Numbered from the stretch's first letter, positions 37,606 to 46,643 are shown. The stretch is 64,000 nucleotides of DNA from Posidoniimonas polymericola (GCF_007859935.1 NZ_SJPO01000013.1:118691-182690); one strand, 5' to 3'. Numbers and translations: made by a program. The notes: generated by a model not told the origin, from the sequence alone.

Positions 37606-38847
37606 ATGCCAAAACTCCTCAAGCGTCCCCCCAAGTACCGGCTGCACAAGAGCACCGGTCAGGCCGTGGTCTCTGTCCACGGCAAGGTCATCCAGCTAGG
37701 CCCCTTCGGCTCGCCGCGTAGCCACGAGCGCTACCAGCAAGAGGTCGAACGGTGGCGAGACGGCCTCTTCCAGCAGCACCCCGATCGGGCGGAGGTCGAG
37801 CCCGAGCCGATCGAGATCAGCATCAAGGAGCTGCAGGCCCGCCGGCGTCGCGGGCTCCCGGTGACGATCAACGAGATCGCTCTGCTCTACGAAGACTACG
37901 CCCACGGGTACTACGTCAAGCACGGCAAGGTGACCCGCGAAGGCGAGCAGGTCAGCGAGATGCTGCGGCTCCTGCTCCGCTACCACGGGGAGGACGAGCT
38001 GGAAGAATTCGGCCCCGTGCGGCTCAAGGAGCTGCGGGAGCGGATGATCACCGAGTTCAACTGGTCGCGGAAGTACATCAACGAGAACGTCAACCGCATC
38101 CGCCGGCTGTTCGCCTGGGCGTGCGAGAACGAGCTCGCCTCTCCCCTCGTCCACCAGGGCCTGCAAACGGTCGCCGGTCTTAAGAAGGGCCGCAGCGGTG
38201 CCCGCGAGACGAAGAAGGTGACCGTCATCGACGACTCGATCGTCGACGCGACCCTCAAGCACGCCCCCGAGATCGTCGCCGACATGGTGCGGTTCCAACG
38301 CCTGACCGGGACCCGCCCCGGTGAAGTCTGCACCCTGCGGCCCTTCGATATCGACCAGTCGGAAGAGGTCTGGGTCTACGAGCCGGCCGCACACAAGACC
38401 GAGCATCACGATAAGAACCGGCTGGTGATGATCGGCCCGAAGGCTCAAGCGATCCTCAAGCCGTACCTCGACCGCGAAGCAGACGCCTACTGCTTTGTGC
38501 CCGCCGAAACCACCTGGATCGCGAAGCACCGCCGAGGAGCGGAAGGCGCCGCCGCCGACTTCCAGGAAGTTCTTGATCGGGCCCACCGGGTCGCGGTGAA
38601 GCGGGGCCCCCTCACGCCCTACGACGCCGGCAGCTACCGCCTGGCGGTCAATCGGGCTGCGGAGAAGGCCGAAGTTGCGAAGTGGTCGCCCAACCGGCTG
38701 CGGCACACGGCGGCGACCGAGGTGCGGAAGCGGTTCGGGCTGGAGGCAGCCCAGGTGGTCTGTGGGCACCAGAGTGCCGATGTTACACAGGTCTATGCGG
38801 AGCGTGACGCATCCCTGGCTAAACAAGTGGCGAAGACTCTCGGGTGA
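37606..38847 (+). CDS. Tyrosine recombinase (integrase)
   Basis: 413 residues. N-terminal basic arm-binding part, SAM-like core-binding domain (~88-195), catalytic domain (~205-410). Catalytic residues seen: R237 (TGTRPGE), K264 (HKTEHHDK), R366-H367 (NRLRHTAATEVRK), H388 (CGHQS) and Y397 (VTQVYAE). The first His of the HxxR box is Asn363. It would integrate and excise the element at the initiator tRNA next to it. Same strand as the tRNA, pointing into the element. Confidence 0.93.
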   Translation: MPKLLKRPPKYRLHKSTGQAVVSVHGKVIQLGPFGSPRSHERYQQEVERWRDGLFQQHPDRAEVEPEPIEISIKELQARRRRGLPVTINEIALLYEDYAHGYYVKHGKVTREGEQVSEMLRLLLRYHGEDELEEFGPVRLKELRERMITEFNWSRKYINENVNRIRRLFAWACENELASPLVHQGLQTVAGLKKGRSGARETKKVTVIDDSIVDATLKHAPEIVADMVRFQRLTGTRPGEVCTLRPFDIDQSEEVWVYEPAAHKTEHHDKNRLVMIGPKAQAILKPYLDREADAYCFVPAETTWIAKHRRGAEGAAADFQEVLDRAHRVAVKRGPLTPYDAGSYRLAVNRAAEKAEVAKWSPNRLRHTAATEVRKRFGLEAAQVVCGHQSADVTQVYAERDASLAKQVAKTLG

Positions 38848-39012
38848 AACGGACGCCAGTAGGCGAAAAGCAGTGCGTCTGCATCTGGCGCCCAAGATTC
38901 TTACGAACAGCTACTCCACTCGATTCGACAAGCCTGAAAATTCTGAGGGAGTGCGAGGCGCGGACTACGACTTCGAGAAAAGTCAGGCCAGCCGCAACAC
39001 TACGAGAAACCT

Positions 39013-39135
39013 ATGCCGACCCTGCTTGACGAACGCATTCGAAGTGATCCGAATAACCCGCTCACAACACAGCCTCCTTTCTATGCGGATCAACTGTCGC
39101 TTACAATGACGCCCGACTTTGTAGGTGCAGGCTAG
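39013..39135 (+). CDS. Possible small ORF in the gap before the SAMD9-like gene
   Basis: The gap 38848-39177 has no clear gene. This 40-residue frame (begins MPTLLDERIRSDPNNPLTT) has protein-like composition and ends 42 bases before the next gene, but no good Shine-Dalgarno. It could be a leader peptide, a remnant or chance. The gap should also hold the promoter of the 39178 operon. Confidence 0.2.
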   Translation: MPTLLDERIRSDPNNPLTTQPPFYADQLSLTMTPDFVGAG

Positions 39136-39177
39136 GCCGTCTCGCACGTCACATAAGTTTTGCCGGAGACACATCAA

Positions 39178-42100
39178 GTGATCCCACTTGTCACTAAGCC
39201 AGACCCTTCCTGGAAGACTCGCTTCCGTCAGCGTCAAGCACTGCTCTGGCTCGGGCCTAACGCCGTGGAAGAGTTCGGTGGCAATCAGGAGTCGCTCTTC
39301 AATGCCGTTCTGCACCAAGGCTGGTCAGCTGTCTTCTGCGATATTGCTAGCCCGCTTGAGAGCAAAGTCGAACAGATGCGGCTGCGATCCGATGATGTAA
39401 TATTGCGGTTCTTCAAAGAGCACGAGGGCCCGGAGTCGCTTCCCTCGAACCGCCTCCCAGTCTATTGGCTGCGAGGAATGCACGGTAAGGTAGGGCCAGA
39501 CAGCGCGCAGGATGCGACCGGCCTGATGACACGGATGTCAATGATCAAGCGGGCTCCTGCTGGCCAGGAAGTATTTGTGCTGGGTGTAGCTGGCGACGAA
39601 GGTCTCGCAGGCATTCTTCAAGCTGCCCAGCTGACCGACGCTTTTCGTGAATTAGTGCTGGTCGGCCGACCACGATATGATCCGACAGCGATCGAGTCAG
39701 TTTCACGTCGCCTCTTCATCTGGGACACAGATCCCGCAGGCTTCGCCACAGTAGTCGAAGAAGCTACGCGCCCTGACGAAGGGCAGCGTCAGGCAACGAT
39801 ATTGATCAAATCCGGAGACGGCAAGGCCGAAGTCAATCTTCTACCTTGTATCGACCCTAGCCACCCAATCACGAATGCGTTCGAGCTCATTCCCGCCGAC
39901 GAGATACTCGCGGAGCGGCAGCCAACCGCTCAAGACTTCCAAGAGTTTCTTGCCGACCCAACTCAAAGCTGGCTCCCATACGCGTCAGGCATCCCGTACC
40001 CAAGACACCCTGAGTACGAACGCAATCTTTCGAAGTACTTGAGGCGATTTGAGAAAGAAGGTCCATCCCTGTCATGCACAGCATGGCTTCCTGCGGACGA
40101 CGGGAGCGGAGCGACAACTACCCTCCGTCAGCTCGCCTTCAACCTAGCGAGAGATGGATACCCCGCTCTGATAGCCCGGACGACATCGACCTCCATCGAC
40201 TTCAAGCAGCTCGCTGCCTTCCTCTCCCAAGCCGCGTCGCGAGTCACCGATGTGGGACTGACGCCTTCTGATATACCTTGGATCATTGCCTTCGACGCAC
40301 AACATACGCAGCTCTGCTGGGAGTCGATCTGTGGGCTTTCAAGCGGCTTGAAGAACCTGATGCGATCCGTGGTAATCTTAGCCGTGTTACCAGAAGGATC
40401 GCTGAGGTCCGAGGCCACCCGCAAAGCGCAGGGCGCAAACCGCAAGATTGGCGACACGCTTGAGAATAGCGTCACGGTTGATCAAGGCCTGATGATCGGA
40501 GCCCACCTTTCACAATTCTTGCCGGCCAGTTCTAGGCGATCGGAGGCTGATTGGCGGTGGTTCACCAGAGACTCTGCTCGCCCGGAAGCTTCCGGACCTC
40601 ATAGCCTCTTCTGGGTAGCGTTGCGATTCTGGCTTGCTCACATTCCAACAACTGAACAATCCCTGAGAAAATGGCTTGCCGGCAAACTCCGCGAGCTCGT
40701 TGCCGGGGACGCACACAGATACCGTGCTCTTCTCGAGATTGCGGTGCTTGGGAAGCATCGCCTACCCATGCCAATCTCACTACTCCAGGCAGACGGCGCC
40801 ATATCTCTCTCTACAGACATACAACTCGCCAACTCTTCACTTGGTCTACGCAGATCCGCGCAGCGTGGCGGCCAAGTACTCAGCTACGCACATCCATTGA
40901 TTGCCGAGGAACTGCTCCGGATTGCAGAGGCGGATGTGGATGCACTCGCGGCTATAGAGATGGAAGCGTGCACTAGCCTTCTGGATATGGAGCTTCACCT
41001 CTTGTCCGGCCTAGTAGCCCGCACAGCGGCTGGGACCGAAGAATGCCTTCCGTTAATGGAAGACTTGGTCACTAGTGCGCTCCGGGTCGATCCAAGGGAA
41101 TCTCCACGGAACTACCAAGCGCGTGACCGGGTTGTCGAGATCCTGCAAGGTGCGACGCCAGCGATCTGGGACGCTAGCCAAGTCTTCAACCACCACGTGG
41201 CGAAGGCACGACGACACTTAGCGGTCGATCCACCTGACAGCCGATGGACCGACGAGATGCGGCGCGAGCAACTTTCACTCGCTGAGCAACACCTCGACGA
41301 CGCCCTTTACGAAATCAAGCCCGCGCACTCGTCGCGGCCTGAATCGCGACTAAACCTGTACGTTTCCATGGCACTCACGCTAGGTGCCAGATCACGATTA
41401 GAACGAAACTGTGGCGAAGAGGAAACTGCGCAGCGCTTTTCGGCGCAATCAGAAGAATACTACTCGAAAGCCCAAGCTCTCGATCCTGAAAACACCTATG
41501 TGCTAGAGAACTTTGCCCGGCACAAGCTAGCGGCGGCTCAACAAATCGGTGACTCTGAAGCCCGCATCCGCCTGATTGTCGAGGCGATCAGCATGCTTGA
41601 GCTAGAGCAGGACGCAGACGAGGCCGGCAATCGTAAGTACGAGACGACGGAAGAGCTAGCGAAGGCATTTGCGATGCTTGAAGGTGACGATTCAAGCAAT
41701 GAGTTGAGTCGGCTCGCTTCAGAGGGGTCGGAACCCGCTCTTGTTGCGCTCGCTAAACTGCGTTTGCAGCCGTTGATGGGCGATATTGGAGAAGACGAAG
41801 AGCAGACGCTATTAGCTGAGGCCGAAGAGCTGCTTACTAGGATCGTCCCCGAAGAAAGAACATGGCGATCTTCAGCTTCGCTCTATCGTGTCGTTTGCAG
41901 GCGGTCGCCTCGTGACTTCCACCGTCGGCTGGAGCTGCTCGAAGAACTGGATAGCGACCCGAGGTTTGTGTGGCCCCAGCAGTTTCGTCTGGAATTTGCG
42001 ATCCTCTTATTTCAGGCAGGAGACAACCGGGCCAGGCAGAGAGGATCCGATATCTACAAGGAGCTGCGTGCTGACATGGCTAGCCGATCCGCCGCCCCGA

Positions 42101-42372
42101 GAGTCCCTGGCGAGCTGAAGTACCTTCGGGATCCCAGCGCCGATTTCAGCAAGCCACTCAAGACATTCATCATAGTCAAGAACGTCTCTGACGTGGGACG
42201 CACCTCCTACGGTATTCCAAATGGTTGGGGAAATGTCGATGTGGCGTTCCGTGCTTATCAATTTGGACGTGACCGGATCAGCCCGAATGAAGAACTCGAC
42301 TGCTATATCCAATTCACAAACTTCGGCCCGCAAGCTGTACCCTTGACTGAGGGAGGTCGACGCAATGAGTAG
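39178..42372 (+). CDS. SAMD9-like STAND NTPase (SIR2-like region, Lys-less P-loop, TPR, C-terminal OB-like domain), candidate defence protein
   Basis: 1064 residues from GTG 39178, which has GGAG 10 bases upstream; a TTG at 39160 would add six. Residues ~10-205 have an alternating alpha/beta pattern with PVYWLRGMHGK and RRLFIWDTDPAGF that suggests a degenerate SIR2-like domain (weak). At ~308 lies DDGSGATTTLRQLA, a P-loop with Ala where Walker A has Lys, as in the G-[GA]-TT form of SAMD9-type STAND NTPases. A helical/winged region (~480-660) and TPR-like helices (~680-860, e.g. YYSKAQALDPENTYVLENFA) follow. The last ~70 residues end DCYIQFTNFGPQA, like the terminal OB-fold of SAMD9 relatives. 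SAMD9 restricts viruses in mammals. The next gene overlaps by 8 bases and encodes a TOPRIM protein, so a two-component defence role is likely. The gene is visibly A+T-richer than the backbone. Confidence 0.7.
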   Translation: MIPLVTKPDPSWKTRFRQRQALLWLGPNAVEEFGGNQESLFNAVLHQGWSAVFCDIASPLESKVEQMRLRSDDVILRFFKEHEGPESLPSNRLPVYWLRGMHGKVGPDSAQDATGLMTRMSMIKRAPAGQEVFVLGVAGDEGLAGILQAAQLTDAFRELVLVGRPRYDPTAIESVSRRLFIWDTDPAGFATVVEEATRPDEGQRQATILIKSGDGKAEVNLLPCIDPSHPITNAFELIPADEILAERQPTAQDFQEFLADPTQSWLPYASGIPYPRHPEYERNLSKYLRRFEKEGPSLSCTAWLPADDGSGATTTLRQLAFNLARDGYPALIARTTSTSIDFKQLAAFLSQAASRVTDVGLTPSDIPWIIAFDAQHTQLCWESICGLSSGLKNLMRSVVILAVLPEGSLRSEATRKAQGANRKIGDTLENSVTVDQGLMIGAHLSQFLPASSRRSEADWRWFTRDSARPEASGPHSLFWVALRFWLAHIPTTEQSLRKWLAGKLRELVAGDAHRYRALLEIAVLGKHRLPMPISLLQADGAISLSTDIQLANSSLGLRRSAQRGGQVLSYAHPLIAEELLRIAEADVDALAAIEMEACTSLLDMELHLLSGLVARTAAGTEECLPLMEDLVTSALRVDPRESPRNYQARDRVVEILQGATPAIWDASQVFNHHVAKARRHLAVDPPDSRWTDEMRREQLSLAEQHLDDALYEIKPAHSSRPESRLNLYVSMALTLGARSRLERNCGEEETAQRFSAQSEEYYSKAQALDPENTYVLENFARHKLAAAQQIGDSEARIRLIVEAISMLELEQDADEAGNRKYETTEELAKAFAMLEGDDSSNELSRLASEGSEPALVALAKLRLQPLMGDIGEDEEQTLLAEAEELLTRIVPEERTWRSSASLYRVVCRRSPRDFHRRLELLEELDSDPRFVWPQQFRLEFAILLFQAGDNRARQRGSDIYKELRADMASRSAAPRVPGELKYLRDPSADFSKPLKTFIIVKNVSDVGRTSYGIPNGWGNVDVAFRAYQFGRDRISPNEELDCYIQFTNFGPQAVPLTEGGRRNE

Positions 42373-43093
42373 GATTGCGAAACTCGCCCCCCGCGCTAAA
42401 GATCTCCCTTCCAGTGAAGATCTGATCGCGCAACTCAGAGCAACCCTAGACTGTGAGTTTTCTTTACCAGAGCTTCCGATCTTTTCCGTACTGTTCGAGG
42501 GCTGGACAGATGTGAGCTACATTGAGCGTGCCGTCGAGTTGCACATGCAAGCGTCCGGCAAGGACTTGTTAGCCATACCCCCCGAAATCTCCGGCGTAGA
42601 TGGAGCGCGTATCGGCATCTTTACTCCTGGTCGTCCTGGCGATCCGGCGAGAGGTGGTGTTTCTCAGATGGTGCGTCTCGCACGCGAACTGCAGTTGTAC
42701 GTGTTCAGACTGGGAGTATTCAAAGGCTTGGTCTTCGTGTTCGATCATGATGAGGCGGGTCTAGAGGCAGCTACGAAACTCGCGGACTTAGGATACGCAC
42801 GAGATAGCAACATCTTGACGCTCGATCCTAAGGATCACCCCGACGCCTGCGCGAGAAAGCAGGTCGTTGTCGAAGACTTGCTTTCGCTTCGTATTCAGAA
42901 AGTCTACTTTGAGAGCGCGTCGGCAACTTGCTCCGTGGACTACGTCGACGGCAATCTTGAACGGTATCGATGGGGGCATTCCTCGAAGCCCCTCTTGAGG
43001 GACTATGTTCTTGAGCAAGCAGATGTGAACGACCTTCAAGAGGTGGTTCGGCTTGTGAGACGGATCCGGCGCGCTTGCGAGCTGCCGGATTGA
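42365..43093 (+). CDS. TOPRIM-domain protein, putative nuclease partner (OLD/DUF4435-like)
   Basis: 242 residues, ATG 42365 inside the end of the upstream gene, with GGAGG eight bases ahead, so translation is coupled. TOPRIM motifs are clear: FEGWTD (Glu45, Asp49) on the first strand with YIERAVE helix, and VFVFDHDEAG (Asp127, Asp129) as the DxD strand. VVVEDLLSL (~155) matches the E-x-LL segment seen in OLD and DUF4435 TOPRIM proteins. Metal-dependent nicking or cleavage of nucleic acid is the expected chemistry. AriB of the PARIS system is a TOPRIM protein paired with an ATPase, an analogous but not identical layout. Confidence 0.75.
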   Translation: MSRIAKLAPRAKDLPSSEDLIAQLRATLDCEFSLPELPIFSVLFEGWTDVSYIERAVELHMQASGKDLLAIPPEISGVDGARIGIFTPGRPGDPARGGVSQMVRLARELQLYVFRLGVFKGLVFVFDHDEAGLEAATKLADLGYARDSNILTLDPKDHPDACARKQVVVEDLLSLRIQKVYFESASATCSVDYVDGNLERYRWGHSSKPLLRDYVLEQADVNDLQEVVRLVRRIRRACELPD

Positions 43094-43248
43094 GTCCCTC
43101 TACGCTGCCGCCAGTTTTCTAGAACGTCGAATCAGCGTGTAGCTCTCTCAGACTGATCTATCGGCTAGGAGTGAGTTTTTATCGCCGGGTGCCAACACGT
43201 TCGACGGATCATAGCTCTCGTCACCTCCCTGGAGACGGCGCCCGCGGT

Positions 43249-43270
43249 TAGTCGATCGGTCGATCGACTA
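43249..43270. repeat. 10-bp near-perfect palindrome at the end of the DUF1580 gene
   Basis: TAGTCGATCG (43249-43258) and CGATCGACTA (43261-43270) with a two-base spacer. It overlaps the stop of the minus-strand DUF1580 gene and lies in the convergent gap 43094-43267, which otherwise shows nothing. No T-run; a protein-binding site is as likely as a terminator. Confidence 0.45.
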
Positions 43271-43618
43271 GTCAGGCACCCTTGGATTGTCTCTCCTGAC
43301 GTCTCTCACAGGAAGTCGTGCTTCAGGTATTCTAGGGCTTGAGAGCCCTCGCCTATCGAGGCTCGCCCGAACCCGCTCTTGTCTCCGGATCTCAGTCAGT
43401 TCGGCCGTACGCGTTCCAAGAAACCTCTCCAGTGCTTCGAGGCTCGTGTAGCGAATCCCACCAAGCATTGCAGAGTCAAGCACCTTGCCGCGGGCGCCCT
43501 TTAGCACCCATCGGTAGACCGTGGAGATGTGTAGCTTCTTGCCACGGCGGGTCGGCAGGTAATCCGGGACATCGGGGATCGCAATCAGGTTCTCGCCGTG
43601 CAGTTTCGATTCGGGCAT
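43268..43618 (-). CDS. DUF1580-family small DNA-binding-like protein
   Basis: 116 residues from ATG 43618. Its core, YLPTRRGKKLHISTVYRW-V-KGARGKVLDSAMLGGIRYTSLEALERFLG, matches the planctomycete DUF1580 pattern, an excisionase-like winged helix. The C-terminus is Arg-rich. Such proteins sit in mobile elements of planctomycetes and may regulate excision or transcription. The frame is open upstream to 43831 but that part is not similar to the family. Confidence 0.75.
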   Translation of the reverse strand: MPESKLHGENLIAIPDVPDYLPTRRGKKLHISTVYRWVLKGARGKVLDSAMLGGIRYTSLEALERFLGTRTAELTEIRRQERVRASLDRRGLSSPRIPEARLPVRDVRRDNPRVPD

Positions 43619-43770
43619 TTTGGGCTCGTTGGTTGTCGGCCGTGTCGTAGCAATGGCCGGGTTCGGTATTGGATGGTGAGAGGAAAGAAGCCCGGGACCC
43701 GGTAGCGCGGTCTTGAGTGAGGCCGCGTTCAGTCGGAAACGTAGGATGCGCGGGAGGGCTGGAGTGGTGG

Positions 43771-44034
43771 TCAGCGACTGCGAAAGCCATCGATCCTGCG
43801 GCAATGGGCGGGGCAGCCGTCCCTCACCCACTGCTCAATCTCGTCGCGACGCCAACGAACGGCGGCGCCGAGTCGGACCGGCTCCGGCAGCTTGCCGGCG
43901 GCACGCATCCGCCAGAGCGTGCGGGTCGATACCTGCAGCATCTCGGCGACCTGCGTCGGCGTGGCCAGCAGGCAGGCGTTGTCGCCGATGGTCGGCGGCT
44001 TCCTAGCGGCCGGTTTCTCGTCGTTCTTGTCCAT
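43771..44034 (-). CDS. AlpA/excisionase-type helix-turn-helix protein
   Basis: 87 residues with AGGAG ahead of ATG 44034. HTH_17-type domain: LLATPTQVAEMLQVSTRTLWRMRAAGKLPEPVRLG-A-VRWRRDEIEQWV. This is the MerR-like fold of AlpA regulators and excisionases (recombination directionality factors). Together with DUF1580 it likely controls integrase direction or element genes. Confidence 0.85.
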   Translation of the reverse strand: MDKNDEKPAARKPPTIGDNACLLATPTQVAEMLQVSTRTLWRMRAAGKLPEPVRLGAAVRWRRDEIEQWVRDGCPAHCRRIDGFRSR

Positions 44035-44055
44035 CGAAATCTCCTGGTTCGAGTG

Positions 44056-44508
44056 CTAGAAGCCAACCTTGCGGGCGGAAGTCTTGGCGTCGGATGCCCC
44101 CTGGCCCGCGAGGGCGTAGCGGTTGCCGTTCACGGGTTCGAGTGAAGGGTCGTCGAGACAGTTGCCGAACAACCGACCAAACATCGACAGGCTCTTGCCG
44201 CGTTTACGGAGCTTCTCGCCAGCAAGGCTCTTGAGGTCGTCCTCGGGCACTTCGCCGTTCTCACGCAGGACTTCGTGGATGGTGTCCAGCACCTCGTCCT
44301 TCGTGGCGCACGGCAGACGCGACTTGCCGGACGCACGCTTCTTCTTGCTGCTTGACGGCTTCTCGCCGATCGCGGTCAGCGCCGCGTCAACCTGCTCCAG
44401 CTCCTTCTCCGCCTCGGCGAGCTGAGTGCGGAGGTCGGTGGTCTCGGTGAGGCAAAGCTCGCGGATCGCGAGCAGCTTCTCGCAGATTTCTTTCACAGCG
44501 GGGTTCAT
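44056..44508 (-). CDS. Hypothetical protein with coiled coil and helical C-terminal domain
   Basis: 150 residues, AAGGAG Shine-Dalgarno before ATG 44508. N-terminal coiled coil (~20-50, TTDLRTQLAEAEKELEQVDAAL), Ser/Lys-rich linker, then a helical domain (KDEVLDTIHEVLRENGEVPEDDLKSLAGEKLRKRG) that could be a winged helix or HTH, ending with a GNRYALAG beta hairpin. Not recognised. Same strand and spacing as the conjugation-module genes. Confidence 0.6.
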   Translation of the reverse strand: MNPAVKEICEKLLAIRELCLTETTDLRTQLAEAEKELEQVDAALTAIGEKPSSSKKKRASGKSRLPCATKDEVLDTIHEVLRENGEVPEDDLKSLAGEKLRKRGKSLSMFGRLFGNCLDDPSLEPVNGNRYALAGQGASDAKTSARKVGF

Positions 44509-44546
44509 GAGGTTCTCCTTGGGTTGGTACAGGTGGATCGGGTTAG

Positions 44547-45158
44547 TTACCGTTCGTGGCCGCCGCCCGAGCGGTCAGGGCCGCTTCTCTCCGAGCGCCC
44601 TGGCCGTGGCCGTGCGCCGCCGTTCGGGGGTGGCGAGTTAGGCGTGTCGGAAGGGTCCGAGTGGTCGGGCATGTCGTACGAGGACGCCTTCCGATCACTG
44701 GGGTCTGGGGAATGCGTGGGAGCGTCCTTGCCCTGGACGTGAGCGTTCAGCTCGTCCTTGGCCTTCCCTTGCTGCTGCTTCTCTTCGAGCGTCTTCAGCA
44801 GTTTCGCATCGCGTTCGTCCTGGCGGTGCTTGGCCTCCTGCTCGCGTTCCTCCTGCTCCGCCTCCTTGTTGAACCGGTCCTGAATCTGATCGAGGTACTG
44901 CTGCTCCGGAGGCTTCTCGGAACGCTGAGTGCGATTCAGGTACTCGCTGCGCCCCTGGTTTGACAGCTGGGTGTGGACGTCCTGTTCCAACTCGCCTCCG
45001 GGTGTGTAGTCGAGCGTCAGCTCTAGGTGATCGAGATTCGGGTCGCGGCCTGGCTGCTGCGGAGGCTGAACCGGCGCCTTGTCTGGCGCGGGCGTTAGGC
45101 GGTTGTTTGAGAACTCTTGGCCCATGTCGGGGGCGTTTGGGAAGTCGTCGGAAGGCAT
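44547..45158 (-). CDS. Hypothetical hydrophilic low-complexity protein
   Basis: 203 residues, CAGGAG ahead of the ATG. Pro/Asp-rich ends and a central highly charged helix (~85-130, EEREQEAKHRQDERDAKLL). No signal peptide or membrane segment. Likely disordered with a coiled coil; lies directly downstream of the coupling-protein gene on the same strand. Function unknown. Confidence 0.5.
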   Translation of the reverse strand: MPSDDFPNAPDMGQEFSNNRLTPAPDKAPVQPPQQPGRDPNLDHLELTLDYTPGGELEQDVHTQLSNQGRSEYLNRTQRSEKPPEQQYLDQIQDRFNKEAEQEEREQEAKHRQDERDAKLLKTLEEKQQQGKAKDELNAHVQGKDAPTHSPDPSDRKASSYDMPDHSDPSDTPNSPPPNGGARPRPGRSERSGPDRSGGGHER

Positions 45159-45194
45159 CGTGGTCTCCTGGTTGTTGAGAGAAACGAGTGGGAA

Positions 45195-46643
45195 CTACTC
45201 TTCGAAGTGGCCGCTCAGCGGCAGCCCCTGGAACGCGGCGCCGTCGTTGGTCGCCAGCTGCTTGTGCGCCATTCGGTTCAACCGCATCGGCGGCAGGTTC
45301 GGCGCCAGGACGTACTGCAGCGACGAGGCGAGGCTCAGGTCACGGGCGATCGCGTCGTGGGCTGACAGGTCGACCGACTCACGGTATTCGTGGCCGTTCA
45401 CCTCGCGTTTGATCTTCTTCTTGCCGAGCTTCTTAGCGATCATCTCGCACGTCGCCGGGTCGTTGCAGCCGAACACCTGCAGCACGCAGGCGGAGAGGAT
45501 CTGCTGAGCGCCGGCGTCGCCGTACATCTCAATTACTTGGGGATAGTTCTGGGCGTGCAGCCAGAGCTTCACCCGCTTGTCCCGCATGATCGCCAACCAC
45601 TCGCGGACCTTGCCCACGTTCTTGCCCCAGATGCCGACCTCATCGGCGACGACCAGGATGGGCCGCTTCGGCGCGTCGGGGCGTTGCTGAAACACCAGTC
45701 CGGCGAGTTCGAAGAGCGTGCGGAGCCAAGCGTCGGCCGCCTTCTCGCCGCGGGGGGGGATTGCGAACAGCGTCACCGGCCAGCCATCGACGCCGATCTC
45801 GTCGATGCGAAAGTCGGAGGGTCCGCAGAGCACTTTCTCCATGGTCTGGTCGAGCATCCAAACGCCCTTGGTCTGCAGCTCGCTGTTGAGCGTTCCCCAG
45901 GCCTTCTCCCCGAGTTGGTCTACTGAGGTTGCGACCAGCTGGATAAAGTTGCCGAGCGCCGGATTGGCCTTCATCTCAGCGATGTAGGCGCCCTGGGCTT
46001 CACTCGATGCAACGCCGGTTTTGGGATCGACGCCCATGAGGCGCTTAAGGGCATTGGGAAGCGTCCGCTCGTTCTCGCCCCTAGGCGTTGTCAGCAAGTG
46101 TCCGCACGATGCGGCGAACGCCGTGCGTGGGCCGTTCGTGAACCAGGGATCGTTGGCTCGCGGGTTGTCAGGGAAAGAACCGGCCGCGATCGCCAGCAGT
46201 CGTCCAACCGCGCCAGGCTTTTTGCAGTCCACGTCGCTGAGGAACGTGTAGCAGTGCGTTGACTGCCTGGTCTGCCCTCCGGGGTCGAGCACAAAGCTCC
46301 TGCTATTGGGGAAGTGGAAACGGGTTTTCTTGGCTCGGCCGGGATCAACGCCGAGGCTCGTCATGTGACCTGGAAGACGGGCGCCGAACTCAACGAGCCG
46401 CGGGTCGGCGTGGCGGTAGGCAGCCAGCAGGGCGTGCTCCGGCTTCGGGGAGATCACGATTGCGCCGGAGTACCTCCCCATAAGCAGCTGGGGCCAGATG
46501 CTCGTGATGCTCTTGCCCGCCCCGGTGCCGGCTAGCGTGAGGTAATGGTTGCCGTTAAGCACCACCGCTTGCTTGCCGATGCCGTGCTCAAACAGCGTGG
46601 TTCCCATGAACTGACCGTCGATCGTGTGTCCGGAACGTTTCAT
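45195..46643 (-). CDS. VirD4/TraD-type coupling protein (T4CP)
   Basis: 482 residues from ATG 46643. Walker A LAGTGAGKS (39-45) and Walker B ILVVADEVG (~325), with the TraG/VirD4 features GAIVISPKPEH, FVLDPGG, and the C-terminal LWLHAQNYPQVIEMYGDAG sensor/motif region. It would deliver the relaxase-DNA complex to a transfer channel. N-terminal membrane helices normal for VirD4 are missing; the gene directly upstream (overlapping by one base) is a four-helix membrane protein that could supply them as a split T4CP. Confidence 0.85.
   Translation of the reverse strand: MKRSGHTIDGQFMGTTLFEHGIGKQAVVLNGNHYLTLAGTGAGKSITSIWPQLLMGRYSGAIVISPKPEHALLAAYRHADPRLVEFGARLPGHMTSLGVDPGRAKKTRFHFPNSRSFVLDPGGQTRQSTHCYTFLSDVDCKKPGAVGRLLAIAAGSFPDNPRANDPWFTNGPRTAFAASCGHLLTTPRGENERTLPNALKRLMGVDPKTGVASSEAQGAYIAEMKANPALGNFIQLVATSVDQLGEKAWGTLNSELQTKGVWMLDQTMEKVLCGPSDFRIDEIGVDGWPVTLFAIPPRGEKAADAWLRTLFELAGLVFQQRPDAPKRPILVVADEVGIWGKNVGKVREWLAIMRDKRVKLWLHAQNYPQVIEMYGDAGAQQILSACVLQVFGCNDPATCEMIAKKLGKKKIKREVNGHEYRESVDLSAHDAIARDLSLASSLQYVLAPNLPPMRLNRMAHKQLATNDGAAFQGLPLSGHFEE

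Noticed and set aside
38848..39177. Second integrase fragment or excisionase gene
   Set aside because: Frames in this gap are short, lack ribosome sites and show no HTH pattern; only a weak 40-residue ORF is listed.
39178..43093. PARIS or Gabija system
   Set aside because: The large protein lacks the ABC/OLD ATPase signature of AriA or GajA and has TPR and OB-like parts; no UvrD-like GajB is present.
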